64,000 nucleotides of DNA from Pseudomonas sp. MYb327 (GTDB taxonomy: Bacteria > Pseudomonadota > Gammaproteobacteria > Pseudomonadales > Pseudomonadaceae). Positions 37,460-46,474 of the stretch are shown in pieces. The notes below the pieces were generated by a model, which did no database searches, was not told where the DNA came from, and saw only the letters and a list, made by a program, of their open reading frames with translations. How positions within the stretch are numbered: position 1 is the first letter of the stretch; the number at the start of each line of letters is the position of its first letter. The position numbers and the translations under genes were made by a program. The stretch is from positions 5,479,001 through 5,543,000 of the forward strand of contig NZ_CP159258.1 of assembly GCF_040438925.1 (NCBI RefSeq). The letters run 5' to 3'.

Positions 37460-38665
37460 TTATGTCAGAAATTTCTGCAGCAAGTCGTTGAGGAAGAGTT
37501 GTCCGCGCTCGGTGGCCGCCAGACGTGACGGTTCGACCTGCAACAGGCCGCTTTGTTCGGCTTCGCGACGAGCTTCGGCAAGGCTTTCCAGCGACAGTCC
37601 GGTGCGTTCCGGATATAGCCGCGATTCGACACCATCAGTCAGGCGCAAAGCGTTCATCAGGAACTCGAACGGCATTTCGTCGTTGGTCAGGGCTTTCTCG
37701 CCCGCCTTGAAGTTTTTTGCCGGGTTTAGGTAATCCTTCGGCAGGCGGGTCTTCCAGGTGCGGATAATGCGCCCGTCCGGATGGCTGAGTTTGCCGTGGG
37801 CGCCGGCGCCGATGCCGATGAAGTCGCCGAAACTCCAGTAATTGAGGTTATGCCGCGCCGGACGCCCCGGCTGGGCATAGGCCGAGACTTCGTACTGCGC
37901 GTAACCGTGCTCGGCGAGCAGCGCCTGACCGGCTTCCTGAATGTCCCACAGCGTGTCGTCTTCCGGCAGCGTCGGCGGCTGGTTCCAGAACACGGTGTTC
38001 GGTTCCAGGGTCAGTTGGTACCAAGACAGGTGCGTGGGTTTCAGGGCGATGGCGGTGCGCAGATCGGCCAGGGCATCGTCCAGAGTCTGATTCGGCAAAC
38101 CATGCATCAAGTCCAGGTTGAAGTTATCGAACCCGGCCTGGCGCGCCATGCCGGCGGCTCGCACCGCTTCGTCGCCGTTGTGGATGCGGCCCAAGGCCTG
38201 CAGTTTTTCCTGCTGAAAACTCTGGATGCCAATCGACAGCCGATTGATCCCCAGTTTCCGGTACGCCACGAACTTGTCTTGCTCGAACGTCCCCGGATTG
38301 GCCTCCAGGGTGATTTCGATGTCGCTGGCAAACGCAATGCGCTGTTCCACGCCCTTGAGCAAACGGCCCAAGGCTTCGGCACTGAACAGGCTTGGCGTGC
38401 CGCCACCGAAGAAAATCGAGCTCAGTTGGCGGCCATAAACGGCATGCAGGTCCTGATCGAGGTCAGCCAGCAACGCATCTACATACTCTTCTTCCGGCAG
38501 CACAGGGCTGGCGGTGTGGGAGTTGAAGTCACAATAAGGGCATTTGCGTACGCACCACGGAATGTGGATGTACAGCGCCAGGGGCGGCAGCACAGAAAGG
38601 GCGGCCCGAGGCGATTGAGCGTCGCCGCCGAAGATCAGCGGCGACGCGGATGATTCAACGGTCAT
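37460..38665 (-). CDS. hemW: Radical SAM protein HemW (heme chaperone)
   Basis: A 401-residue radical-SAM protein related to HemN. The cluster motif is [13 protein letters not shown] (CxxxCxxC). [10 protein letters not shown] and the HemN C-terminal domain follow. Members of this clade lack coproporphyrinogen oxidase activity and bind heme, hence HemW; older annotation calls them HemN-like. Start ATG at 38665 overlaps the rdgB stop (ATGA). It is part of the metX-metW-DUF4426-rdgB-hemW-DUF3392 strand run. Confidence 0.93.
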   Translation of the reverse strand: MTVESSASPLIFGGDAQSPRAALSVLPPLALYIHIPWCVRKCPYCDFNSHTASPVLPEEEYVDALLADLDQDLHAVYGRQLSSIFFGGGTPSLFSAEALGRLLKGVEQRIAFASDIEITLEANPGTFEQDKFVAYRKLGINRLSIGIQSFQQEKLQALGRIHNGDEAVRAAGMARQAGFDNFNLDLMHGLPNQTLDDALADLRTAIALKPTHLSWYQLTLEPNTVFWNQPPTLPEDDTLWDIQEAGQALLAEHGYAQYEVSAYAQPGRPARHNLNYWSFGDFIGIGAGAHGKLSHPDGRIIRTWKTRLPKDYLNPAKNFKAGEKALTNDEMPFEFLMNALRLTDGVESRLYPERTGLSLESLAEARREAEQSGLLQVEPSRLAATERGQLFLNDLLQKFLT

Positions 38666-39258
38666 TTCAAGCCCAGACGCTGGCGCAGCAGATCCATTGC
38701 ACGGGCGCGGTGACTGATCTGGTTCTTGTCGCCCGGGCTCAGTTCGGCGCTGGAGCAATCGCGCTCCGGGACCCAGAACAACGGGTCGTAACCAAAACCG
38801 TGTTCGCCGCTGGCCTGGGTCAGGATGCGCCCGTGCCACAGACCTTCGCAGAGAATCGGCAGCGGATCGTCGGCATGCCGTACCAGCGCCAGTACGCAGA
38901 CGAACTGCGCACCGCGCTCGGCTTCAGGCACATCCTTCAGTACGTCGAGCAATTTGGCGTTGTTCGCCGCATCGCCCTTGCCGTCGGCGTAACGCGCCGA
39001 GTAGATGCCCGGCGCACCGCCAAGGAAATCCACCGCCAGCCCGGAATCATCGGCCAAGGCCGGCAAACCGGAGATGCGCGCGGCATTGCGCGCCTTGAGG
39101 ATGGCGTTCTCGACGAACGACAGGCCGGTTTCTTCAGGCTCGACCTGGCTGAACTCGCCGATCGAGCGCAGTTGCACCGAGTCGCCGAGCATGGCCTGGA
39201 GTTCCTTGAGTTTGCCGGCGTTATGGCTGGCCAATACGAGTTGCGTGAAATTGATCAT
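38662..39258 (-). CDS. rdgB: dITP/XTP pyrophosphatase (non-canonical purine NTPase)
   Basis: A 198-residue Ham1-family enzyme that hydrolyses dITP, ITP and XTP, keeping deaminated purines out of DNA and RNA. It starts with [17 protein letters not shown] and has [24 protein letters not shown] and GFGYDPLFW. It overlaps both the DUF4426 gene and hemW by 4 bases. Confidence 0.96.
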   Translation of the reverse strand: MINFTQLVLASHNAGKLKELQAMLGDSVQLRSIGEFSQVEPEETGLSFVENAILKARNAARISGLPALADDSGLAVDFLGGAPGIYSARYADGKGDAANNAKLLDVLKDVPEAERGAQFVCVLALVRHADDPLPILCEGLWHGRILTQASGEHGFGYDPLFWVPERDCSSAELSPGDKNQISHRARAMDLLRQRLGLK

Positions 39259-39689
39259 TCGCCGGGAAAGAGCTCTTGGTTGAAATTGATGGTGTTGATT
39301 TTGTCACCGGTCTGCACCTTGATGTCGAAGGTGCGGGTTTCCTGCTGATCCACCGGGAACTGGGCGATGTAGTAGATCGCGCCTTGTTCGGTGATCTGGC
39401 GGAAGTTCAGGTTCACGCTCTGGCTGGTCAGGTCTTTGATCGTACCGCTGACCTGGGCCATCTGCGGCTTGCCGTCCTTGATCACCGAAATGTTGATCAC
39501 GCCCTGGTTCTTGCTACGGGTGAGCTCCGCGGCTTTGGCGATATCCGGCGTCAGGAAGGTGGAGTTGAACGTGTTGTAGTGCACCGTCACATCGCCGAAT
39601 TTTTCCTGGCGTTCACCTTTGATGGCATCTGCGGCCATGGCGGTGACGCTCAGGCAGGCGGTAAGCAAAAGCAGCGCTAGACGACCCAT
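39255..39689 (-). CDS. DUF4426 family periplasmic protein
   Basis: A 144-residue secreted protein with a signal peptide (residues 1-19, ending SVTAMAA). The mature part is beta-rich ([23 protein letters not shown]) and belongs to the DUF4426 family next to metW in Pseudomonas. Its role is unknown. The second ATG (39689) is preferred because GGAG lies about 7 bases before it. It overlaps rdgB by 4 bases. Confidence 0.88.
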   Translation of the reverse strand: MGRLALLLLTACLSVTAMAADAIKGERQEKFGDVTVHYNTFNSTFLTPDIAKAAELTRSKNQGVINISVIKDGKPQMAQVSGTIKDLTSQSVNLNFRQITEQGAIYYIAQFPVDQQETRTFDIKVQTGDKINTINFNQELFPGE

Positions 39690-39715
39690 GATCATTCTCC
39701 TCGAAAAGTGGTGAT

Positions 39716-40336
39716 TCAGACCGCGACCTTGTGGTCTGCAAGCCCCGGGCTGCTGACGCGGTAAATGCCGATCTCACCTAACAGATTAGGCCATAGCTTA
39801 CTGGCCCACCCGTGCCGATGCTGTTGATCCACGGCAAGCCGATCAATGACCTTGGCTTCACGTTCGCGACAAAGTTCTTCAAAGTCTTCGAAGGTGCAGA
39901 AGTGGATGTTCGGCGTGTTGTACCAGGTGTACGGCAGGAACTCGGAAACCGGCATCCGTCCCTTGCTCGCCAGGTACCAGCGGCAACGCCAGTGACCGAA
40001 GTTGGGGAAGGTGATGATGCATTGGCGGCCGACCCGGAGCATTTCGTCGAGGATCTTGTCCGGGTAGTGCACCGCTTGCAGTGCCTGGGTCATGACCACG
40101 ATGTCAAAACTGTTGCTGGCAAAATTGCCCAGGCCCTTGTCCAGGTCCTGTTCGATGACGTTGATGCCCTTGGCCACGCACTCGGCGATGTTGTCCGCGT
40201 CGTTTTCCAGGCCATAACCGGTGACCTGCTTGTTATCGCGCAGCCAGGTCAGCAGTTCGCCATCGCCGCACCCGAGGTCGAGCACGCGGCTGCCGGCGGG
40301 GATCCATTCCTGGATGATTTCCAGATCAGCTCTCAT
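39716..40336 (-). CDS. metW: Methionine biosynthesis protein MetW
   Basis: A 206-residue protein with a methyltransferase fold (SAM motif VLDLGCGDGELL, then ENDADNIAECVAKG). MetW is needed together with MetX for homoserine acylation in Pseudomonas and relatives, but its own reaction is not settled. It begins 7 bases after metX, so the two are expressed together. Confidence 0.95.
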   Translation of the reverse strand: MRADLEIIQEWIPAGSRVLDLGCGDGELLTWLRDNKQVTGYGLENDADNIAECVAKGINVIEQDLDKGLGNFASNSFDIVVMTQALQAVHYPDKILDEMLRVGRQCIITFPNFGHWRCRWYLASKGRMPVSEFLPYTWYNTPNIHFCTFEDFEELCREREAKVIDRLAVDQQHRHGWASKLWPNLLGEIGIYRVSSPGLADHKVAV

Positions 40337-40343
40337 GTCTTCC

Positions 40344-41483
40344 TCAAAGCGAAATGCGGTTCATGTAATTGCCGAATGCCTGCAAATAACGCGGGATCGG
40401 AATCAGGAAGGCGTCATGGCCCTGTGGCGCGTCGATTTCCAGGTAGCAGACGTCCTTGCGCGCGGCCATCAGGGCATCCACCAGTTCCCGGGAGCGAGCA
40501 GGGGAAAAGCGCCAGTCGGTGGTGAACGACATCACGCAGAACCTGGCTTTTGCGCCTTCGAAGGTTTTGGCCAGGTTATCGTCGAAGTTCGCCGCTGGAT
40601 CGAAGTAGTCCAACGCTTTAGTCATCAACAGATACGTATTGGCGTCAAAGCGTCCGGAGAACTCTTCGCCTTGATAGCGCAAGTAGCTTTCAACCTGGAA
40701 TTCGACGCTGTGGAAGTCGTAGTTGAGCTTCTCGCTTTTCAGGCCGCGACCGAATTTCTCACCCATGGAGTCGTCGGACAGGTAAGTGATATGCCCGACC
40801 ATCCGCGCCAGCATCAGTCCGCGCTTGGGAATCACGCCTTGTTCCTGGAACGAACCGCCGTGGAACTCGGGGTCGGTGAGAATCGCCTGGCGCGCCACTT
40901 CGTTGAACGCAATGTTCTGCGCCGACAACTTGGGCGCCGAGGCGATGGCCAGGCAGTGCCGCACGCGGTCCGGGTAGGTGATGGTCCACTGCAAGGCTTG
41001 CATGCCACCCAGGCTGCCGCCGATGACGGCGGCCCATTGGCCAATGCCGAGCAGGTCGGCCAGGCGCGCCTGGCTGTGCACCCAGTCTTCCACCGTCAGC
41101 ACCGGGAAGTCGGCGCCGAACGGTTTGCCGGTTTCCGGGTTAATGCTGCTCGGGCCGGTGGAGCCATTGCAGCCGCCGAGGTTGTTCAGGCTGACCACGA
41201 AGAATTTGCTGGTGTCGATTGGCTTGCCGGGACCGATGCAGCTGTCCCACCAGCCGGGTTTGCGGTCGTCGGCGCTGTGGTATCCCGCCGCGTGATGGTG
41301 GCCGGACAAGGCGTGGCAAATCAGCACGGCGTTGCTCGCCGAGGCGTTCAGCGTGCCGTAGGTCTCGTAAATCAGGTCATAGGCTGGAAGCGAGCGACCG
41401 CAGGCCAATGCCAGGGGTTCGCTGAAGTGCGCCACTTGCGGCGTCACCAGACCAACAGAATCGGGGGAAAAGGCAGCTGGCAT
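40344..41483 (-). CDS. metX: Homoserine O-acyltransferase (succinyltransferase in Pseudomonas)
   Basis: A 379-residue alpha/beta-hydrolase-fold enzyme that activates homoserine for methionine synthesis. The nucleophile serine lies in [30 protein letters not shown] and the C-terminal APQGHDAFL with the catalytic His are present. Annotation often says acetyltransferase; in Pseudomonas the MetX with adjacent MetW uses succinyl-CoA, which I follow from family knowledge. It is the first gene of its operon; a REP cluster lies upstream. Confidence 0.94.
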   Translation of the reverse strand: MPAAFSPDSVGLVTPQVAHFSEPLALACGRSLPAYDLIYETYGTLNASASNAVLICHALSGHHHAAGYHSADDRKPGWWDSCIGPGKPIDTSKFFVVSLNNLGGCNGSTGPSSINPETGKPFGADFPVLTVEDWVHSQARLADLLGIGQWAAVIGGSLGGMQALQWTITYPDRVRHCLAIASAPKLSAQNIAFNEVARQAILTDPEFHGGSFQEQGVIPKRGLMLARMVGHITYLSDDSMGEKFGRGLKSEKLNYDFHSVEFQVESYLRYQGEEFSGRFDANTYLLMTKALDYFDPAANFDDNLAKTFEGAKARFCVMSFTTDWRFSPARSRELVDALMAARKDVCYLEIDAPQGHDAFLIPIPRYLQAFGNYMNRISL

Positions 41484-41558
41484 CGACCCTGCTCTCGTTG
41501 AAATGAGGCGTAAGTCTAAAGACCGCTGCCTTTAGCAGCAAGCTAACGCTTTCCCTCT

Positions 41559-41691
41559 GCAGGAGCCGGCTTGCTGGCGAGGCGGAGAGCCTGACGGACC
41601 ACGTTGTCCGGATCGCTGGCAAGCCAGCTCCTACAAGGGATGTGGCGGTCGCGGAATGAACGCGACCTGTAGGAGCCGGCTTGCTGGCGAT
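41559..41691. repeat. Cluster of three REP elements
   Basis: Three REP cores in alternating orientation: AGGAGCCGGCTTGCTGGCGA, then the complement TCGCTGGCAAGCCAGCTCC, then TGTAGGAGCCGGCTTGC again. They fill most of the space between the end of yggT and the start of metX; the metX promoter must lie at about 41484-41558. Confidence 0.9.
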
Positions 41692-41735
41692 GAACGATGA
41701 ACGATGACTCGGTCAACCAGGCTGTCGCAACAGAA

Positions 41736-42323
41736 TCAAATCAGCCCGAACAATTCCTTCGGCATCAGCGCGTAGTAAGCAAGGCGCGGGATCAGCCAGC
41801 TCTGCAGCAATTGCAGCGCAATGAAGGCGAAGATTGGCGAGATGTCGAGGCCGCCAAGGTTCGGGATGATCCGGCGGAACGGCGCGAGTACCGGCTCAGT
41901 GATCTGCTGCACCAGTTCTGCGCCCGGGTTATGACTGCCCGGCGCGACCCAGGACAGGATCACGCTGATGATCATCGCCCAGAACAGGATTTTCAAAAAC
42001 AGCGCGAAAATGCCGATCAACGCCCACGGAACGAGGAACAGCACGTCGACCGAGTAGCCGCTGAGCAGCAGGATGACCGCGAACAGCGCCATTTGTACGA
42101 TCAACGCCAGTACCAGCGACGACATGTCCAGCCCGAACATGCTCGGGATAACCCGGCGCAGCGGCTTGAGTAGCGGTTGAGTGGCCTTCACGGCGAATTG
42201 GCAGAGCGGGTTGTAGAAGTTCGCCCGCACCAGTTGCAGGATAAAGCGCAACAGCACGATCAGCAGATACAGGCTGCCCAGGGTTTGAATCACAAAAATG
42301 GCAGCGTCATTGAGTCCGAGCAT
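41736..42323 (-). CDS. YggT family membrane protein
   Basis: A 195-residue inner-membrane protein made of two similar halves. Each half has the YggT pattern (RANFYNPLCQFAVKATQPLLKPLRRVIP and GAELVQQITEPVLAPFRRIIP) beside hydrophobic helices. The family is linked to ion homeostasis and division-site functions in other bacteria but is not well defined. AAGGAA precedes the ATG. It follows proC on the minus strand by 24 bases. Confidence 0.92.
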   Translation of the reverse strand: MLGLNDAAIFVIQTLGSLYLLIVLLRFILQLVRANFYNPLCQFAVKATQPLLKPLRRVIPSMFGLDMSSLVLALIVQMALFAVILLLSGYSVDVLFLVPWALIGIFALFLKILFWAMIISVILSWVAPGSHNPGAELVQQITEPVLAPFRRIIPNLGGLDISPIFAFIALQLLQSWLIPRLAYYALMPKELFGLI

Positions 42324-42347
42324 TATTGATTCCTTTGTAAGAGCTGA

Positions 42348-43166
42348 TTAGCGGCCGAGTTGCTCAGCCATTTCGGCGGAGCGGTGCGCGGCGGCGCCGA
42401 GTGCTTTTTCTACCAATGCTTCAAAACCGTCGGCCTGGAACGACTTGATGGCGGCTTCCGTTGTGCCCGCAGGCGAAGTCACGCGGCGACGCAGTTCAGC
42501 GGCGTCGACATCGCTGGCCACGGCCATGTGCGCGGCGCCCAAGGCAGTTTGCAGGGTCAGTTGCGCGGCGATGTCCGCCGGCAGTCCGAGTTTCACCCCG
42601 GCGGCGGTCATGGCTTCGATCAGCAGGAAGAAGTACGCCGGACCGGAGCCGGACACGGCGGTGACCGCGTCCAGTTGCTGCTCTTCGGTCAACCACAAGG
42701 CGATGCCCACGGCGGACAGCAGCTCTTGCGCTTGCTGGCGCTGATCGGCATTCACTTCGGCGGTGGCGAACAAGCCGCTCACACCCTGACGCAGCAGCGC
42801 CGGCGTGTTGGGCATGCAGCGCACGATCGGCTGGGCGCCGAGCCAATTGTTCATGCTGGCGCAGGTGATGCCGGCGGCAATCGACACCACCAGTTGATTC
42901 GGTTTGAGACTTGGGCGGATCGCCTCGCAAACGGCTTTCATCGCCTGGGGTTTGACCGCTAGTACGATCAGGTCGGCGTCCTGGATGGCTTCGGCGTTAT
43001 CGGCGAATACCTCGATACCGTGCTCGGCCTTGACGCGCGCACGGGTTTCTTCACCCGGATCGCTGGCGCGGATCTGCGCGGCGTCCAGACCTTTGGCCCG
43101 CAGGCCGCCGATCAAACTGGCCGCCATGTTGCCGGCACCGATAAAGGCAATTCGAGTCTTGCTCAT
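42348..43166 (-). CDS. proC: Pyrroline-5-carboxylate reductase
   Basis: A 272-residue enzyme that makes the last step of proline synthesis, reducing pyrroline-5-carboxylate with NAD(P)H. The N-terminal Rossmann motif is FIGAGNMAASLIGGL, and the C-terminal signature is SGSGPAYFFLLIEAMTAAGVKLGL. It lies between yggS and yggT in the conserved yggS-proC-yggT order. Confidence 0.97.
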   Translation of the reverse strand: MSKTRIAFIGAGNMAASLIGGLRAKGLDAAQIRASDPGEETRARVKAEHGIEVFADNAEAIQDADLIVLAVKPQAMKAVCEAIRPSLKPNQLVVSIAAGITCASMNNWLGAQPIVRCMPNTPALLRQGVSGLFATAEVNADQRQQAQELLSAVGIALWLTEEQQLDAVTAVSGSGPAYFFLLIEAMTAAGVKLGLPADIAAQLTLQTALGAAHMAVASDVDAAELRRRVTSPAGTTEAAIKSFQADGFEALVEKALGAAAHRSAEMAEQLGR

Positions 43167-43201
43167 GTCAGATCCTTATAAACAGAAGAGTCAGCCATGG
43201 A

Positions 43202-43900
43202 TCATGGTTGGCTATGCATTTGTTGAGAGCCGCGAGCGCCGAACAGGGCTGTTCCGATGCGAACCCACGTGGCGCCCATGGCAATGGCCGATTCGAGGTC
43301 GTGGCTCATGCCCATGGAAAGTGTGTCGAGTGGCAGGTTCAGGCTGGCTTGCAGGCTTTGCACGGCCGCGAAAGCGGCATCCTGGACGGCGCGATCTTCG
43401 GTCGGCTCGGGAATGGCCATCAACCCGCGCAACTTCAGGTGCGGCAGTTCACTGATGGCGTTGGCCAGGGCTGGCAGGTCGGCCGGAGTACAGCCGGACT
43501 TACTGGCTTCACCGCTGACGTTGACCTGGATGCAGATATTCAACGGTGGCAAATCGGCGGGACGTTGTTCGGACAAGCGTTGTGCGATTTTCAGACGATC
43601 CACGGAATGCACCCAGTCGAAGTGCTCGGCGATGGCGCGAGTCTTGTTCGATTGAATGGGGCCGATGAAGTGCCAGATCAAGGGCAGGTCGGCCAATTCG
43701 AGCTGCTTGCCCAAGGCCTCCTGCAAGTAGTTCTCGCCAAAGTCGCGCAGGCCGGCGGCATAGGCTTCGCGCAGGGCTTGTGCGGGCTTGGTCTTGCTCA
43801 CGGCCAGCAGCTGGACGCTGTTTTCGGCGCGGTTGGCGGCGATTGTTGCCGCGTGTATGCGCGAACTAACCAGTGAAATGTTGTCTGCTATGGTGGACAT
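43202..43900 (-). CDS. YggS family PLP-binding protein
   Basis: A 232-residue single-domain PLP protein (PLPBP/YggS), thought to buffer pyridoxal phosphate rather than catalyse. The PLP lysine is in LLAVSKTKP, and the phosphate region is LSMGMSHDLESAIAMGATWVRIGTALFG. ATG at 43900 is used; the TTG just before is not needed. It is divergent from pilT, with 56 bases between starts. Confidence 0.95.
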   Translation of the reverse strand: MSTIADNISLVSSRIHAATIAANRAENSVQLLAVSKTKPAQALREAYAAGLRDFGENYLQEALGKQLELADLPLIWHFIGPIQSNKTRAIAEHFDWVHSVDRLKIAQRLSEQRPADLPPLNICIQVNVSGEASKSGCTPADLPALANAISELPHLKLRGLMAIPEPTEDRAVQDAAFAAVQSLQASLNLPLDTLSMGMSHDLESAIAMGATWVRIGTALFGARGSQQMHSQP

Positions 43901-43956
43901 CAAGAGGCGCCAACGGTCTGAAGGTTGGCGGCATTCTACTGGAATTGAGGAGTGCT

Positions 43957-44991
43957 ATGGATATCACTGAGCTGCTGGCGTTCAGCGCAAAACAAGGAGC
44001 TTCCGATCTGCATCTGTCCGCCGGCTTGCCACCGATGATTCGCGTCGATGGCGATGTTCGGCGGATCAATCTGCCGGCCCTGGACCACAAAGAAGTGCAG
44101 GCGCTGATCTACGACATCATGAACGACACCCAGCGGGTCGACTTCGAAAAGCATCTGGAAACCGACTTTTCCTTTGAAGTGCCCGGCGTGGCACGCTTTC
44201 GGGTCAATGCGTTCAACCAGAGTCGCGGTGCTGGTGCGGTCTTCCGTACGATTCCCTCCAGAGTCCTGAGCATGGATGAACTGGGGATGGGCGATGTGTT
44301 TCGCAAGATGACCGATGCGCCCCGGGGGCTGGTGCTGGTGACCGGCCCCACCGGTTCCGGCAAGTCCACGACGCTGGCGGCGATGATCGATCATCTGAGC
44401 AACCATCGCCATCACCATATCCTCACGATCGAAGACCCCATCGAGTTCGTTCACGAATCACGCAAATGCCTGATCAATCAGCGCGAGGTGCATCGCGACA
44501 CCCGCAGCTTCGCCACGGCGCTGCGTTCGGCCCTGCGGGAAGATCCGGACGTGATCCTGGTCGGAGAGATGCGCGATCTGGAAACCATTCGCCTGGCCCT
44601 GACTGCCGCTGAAACCGGTCACTTGGTGTTCGGCACGCTGCACACCACATCGGCGGCGAAAACCATCGACCGGATCGTGGACGTGTTTCCAGGTGATGAG
44701 AAATCGATGGTGCGGTCGATGCTTTCCGAGTCGTTGCTGGCGGTGGTGTCCCAGACGCTGGTAAAGAAAATCGGCGGCGGACGCATTGCTGCCCACGAGA
44801 TCATGCTCGGGACTTCGGCGATTCGTAACCTTATCCGCGAAGACAAGGTGGCGCAGATGTACTCATCGATTCAGGCAGGCGGATCGCTGGGGATGCAGAC
44901 GCTGGATATGGGCTTGAAGGACTTGGTGACCAAAGGGCTGGTCAGTCGTGAGCACGCGCGGGAGAAGGCGCGCTCACCGGACAGTTTTTGA
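43957..44991 (+). CDS. pilT: Type IV pilus retraction ATPase PilT
   Basis: A 344-residue hexameric ATPase that disassembles type IV pili and powers twitching. Motifs are VTGPTGSGKSTTLAAMID (Walker A), the Asp box ILTIEDPIEFVHE, VGEMRDLETIRLAL (Walker B), the His box TGHLVFGTLHTTSA, and the C-terminal AIRNLIRE. Start at 43957 follows GAGGAG. In P. aeruginosa pilU follows directly; here the gene is followed by a REP pair and a convergent hydrolase gene instead. Confidence 0.96.
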   Translation: MDITELLAFSAKQGASDLHLSAGLPPMIRVDGDVRRINLPALDHKEVQALIYDIMNDTQRVDFEKHLETDFSFEVPGVARFRVNAFNQSRGAGAVFRTIPSRVLSMDELGMGDVFRKMTDAPRGLVLVTGPTGSGKSTTLAAMIDHLSNHRHHHILTIEDPIEFVHESRKCLINQREVHRDTRSFATALRSALREDPDVILVGEMRDLETIRLALTAAETGHLVFGTLHTTSAAKTIDRIVDVFPGDEKSMVRSMLSESLLAVVSQTLVKKIGGGRIAAHEIMLGTSAIRNLIREDKVAQMYSSIQAGGSLGMQTLDMGLKDLVTKGLVSREHAREKARSPDSF

Positions 44992-45006
44992 GGGATGGAT
45001 ACAGCA

Positions 45007-45100
45007 TTGTGGCGAGGGAGCTTGCTCCCGCAGGTTGCGAAGCGGCCCCAAAAAGTGCGAGCGCTACGCACTCGAGCGGGAGCAAGCTCCCTCGCCACAA
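45007..45100. repeat. REP doublet of the GGGAGCTTGCTCCC subtype, perfect 25-bp arms
   Basis: The 25 bases at 45007-45031 (from TTGTGGCGAGGGAGC) and 45076-45100 are exact reverse complements, 44 bases apart. This is a third REP subtype in the window, placed between convergent pilT and the NlpC/P60 gene. Confidence 0.92.
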
Positions 45101-45102
45101 GT

Positions 45103-45126
45103 GCCCGCCTCAGGCGGGCGCTTTCA
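45103..45126 (-). terminator. Possible terminator hairpin of the NlpC/P60 gene
   Basis: GCCCGCC (45103-45109) pairs with GGCGGGC (45113-45119) around TCA, just past the stop of the minus-strand gene. There is no good T-run, so it may only be a stabilising hairpin. Confidence 0.4.
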
Positions 45127-45128
45127 AA

Positions 45129-45746
45129 TCAGCGCTGAACAACCCGCATCGCGTTTTGTTCTTTCGGAAGAACCCGCTTGGCCACTACGTAGTGCTTTTC
45201 CCAATACGGTTTCTTCAAGGTGTCGATGCTCACCGACTTGCCACGACGTGGCGCGTGGATGAAGCGGTCGTTGCCGAGGTAGATGGCAACGTGATTGACT
45301 CGACGACTCTTGATGTTGAAGAAAATCAGATCGCCCGGCTTCAGGTCGTCGCGATCGACTTTCTCGCCGTGACCGCTGGCCATGGCATTGGAGGTGCGTG
45401 GCAGGTCAAACGTAGCGTCGTTGAACGCGTATTTCACCAGGCCGCTGCAATCGAAACCTTTGCTCGGGCTGCTGCCTCCCCAACGGTACGGTGTACCGAG
45501 GACGTTAACGGCGCGGCTCAGCACGTTGCTGCTTTCCTTGGTCGCCATCGGCGGGACCAGGCTGCTGTTGTTGCTCAGTTGAGGAGCAAGCTTGACCGAT
45601 TTCTTGCTTTTGCTGGATGGAGCAGAAGCATGGGATTTTGGGGTGTAACCATTAACATTTGGAAGACGTTGCTCACGATTGGTGGCGTGGGCGGCCAGTG
45701 GCATCAAAAGGCAAATGGTTAGCCATGTCTTGAAAAATGAACGCAT
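45129..45746 (-). CDS. NlpC/P60 family peptidoglycan endopeptidase
   Basis: A 205-residue secreted cell-wall hydrolase (peptidase family C40). A signal peptide covers residues 1-21 (ending LAAHA). A lysine/serine-rich linker precedes the catalytic domain, whose Cys is C100 in GFDCSGLV, with H152 in VNHVAIYLG and H164 in RFIHAPRRG. It should cut stem peptides of peptidoglycan in the periplasm, like Spr/MepS. The start at 45746 gives the signal peptide; an upstream in-frame start would not. Confidence 0.92.
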   Translation of the reverse strand: MRSFFKTWLTICLLMPLAAHATNREQRLPNVNGYTPKSHASAPSSKSKKSVKLAPQLSNNSSLVPPMATKESSNVLSRAVNVLGTPYRWGGSSPSKGFDCSGLVKYAFNDATFDLPRTSNAMASGHGEKVDRDDLKPGDLIFFNIKSRRVNHVAIYLGNDRFIHAPRRGKSVSIDTLKKPYWEKHYVVAKRVLPKEQNAMRVVQR

Positions 45747-45995
45747 TAGGCAGGGCTCGTATGTGTGAACGCGCAACTTTATAACAGCTTTTTTGTCCCT
45801 TCCGAGGCCGTTGGTCGATTCAACTTGTGGTCAACGGAACCAAATAAGCGGCAAATTGACGCAATTGTCGGACAGAAAGCAGGCGCCACGGGGCTTCGAC
45901 AGGGGACAAAGTAGCATTTGCCATACGTCGGGAGCTCGTAAAAAAGTCACAAAGATTTAAAGAATATTTATCTATCGTGTGAATCGAGGTCATCC

Positions 45996-46427
45996 ATGAA
46001 CAGCTATCAATCCCCCGTTCCACATCAAGATACACACAGCAAAGTGATCGGGTATCTGCTGTGGATTTTCGGTTTTACCGGTGCTCACCGCTTCTATTAC
46101 GGCAAGCCGGTGACCGGAACGATCTGGTTTTTCACCTTTGGTTTGCTGGGCATCGGCTGGCTGATCGACTTGTTCCTGATTCCGTCCATGGACCGTGAAG
46201 CAGACTTGCGGTTCACTGCGGGGCCGATCGAATACAACGTTGCATGGATTCTGCTGACGTTTCTTGGGGTGTTCGGCGTGCACCGGATGTATCAGGGGAA
46301 ATGGATCAGCGGGTTGCTGTACCTGGTGACGGGCGGGTTGTTCTTCGTGGGGGTGCTGTATGACTTCTGGACGTTGAATGATCAGGTTTCCGTTCGAAAT
46401 GCACAGAATCGCGGCGCCTTTCAGTAA
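45996..46427 (+). CDS. TM2-domain membrane protein
   Basis: A 143-residue protein with two copies of the TM2 hairpin: GYLLWIFGFTGAHRFYYGK then GLLGIGWLIDLFLIP, and ILLTFLGVFGVHRMYQGK then GGLFFVGVLYDFWTL. Each has the G(A/V)HR(F/M)Y turn and the acidic end D(L/F). The function of TM2 proteins is not established. The gene has its own promoter region (45747-45995, nothing clear recognised) and ends in a 12-bp perfect hairpin. Confidence 0.9.
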   Translation: MNSYQSPVPHQDTHSKVIGYLLWIFGFTGAHRFYYGKPVTGTIWFFTFGLLGIGWLIDLFLIPSMDREADLRFTAGPIEYNVAWILLTFLGVFGVHRMYQGKWISGLLYLVTGGLFFVGVLYDFWTLNDQVSVRNAQNRGAFQ

Positions 46428-46430
46428 GTC

Positions 46431-46459
46431 ATCGCTAGCAGGCTAGCCCTGCTAGCGAT
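46431..46459. terminator. Perfect hairpin between convergent genes
   Basis: ATCGCTAGCAGG (46431-46442) pairs with CCTGCTAGCGAT (46448-46459) around CTAGC. It resembles a drifted REP core and lies between the TM2 gene (+) and pyrC' (-). There is no T-run, so termination is uncertain. Confidence 0.5.
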
Positions 46460-46474
46460 TGAGACGACGCGGTT

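Noticed and set aside
41484..41558. SAM riboswitch upstream of metX
   Set aside because: Too short and without the expected helices; only REP elements are recognisable upstream.
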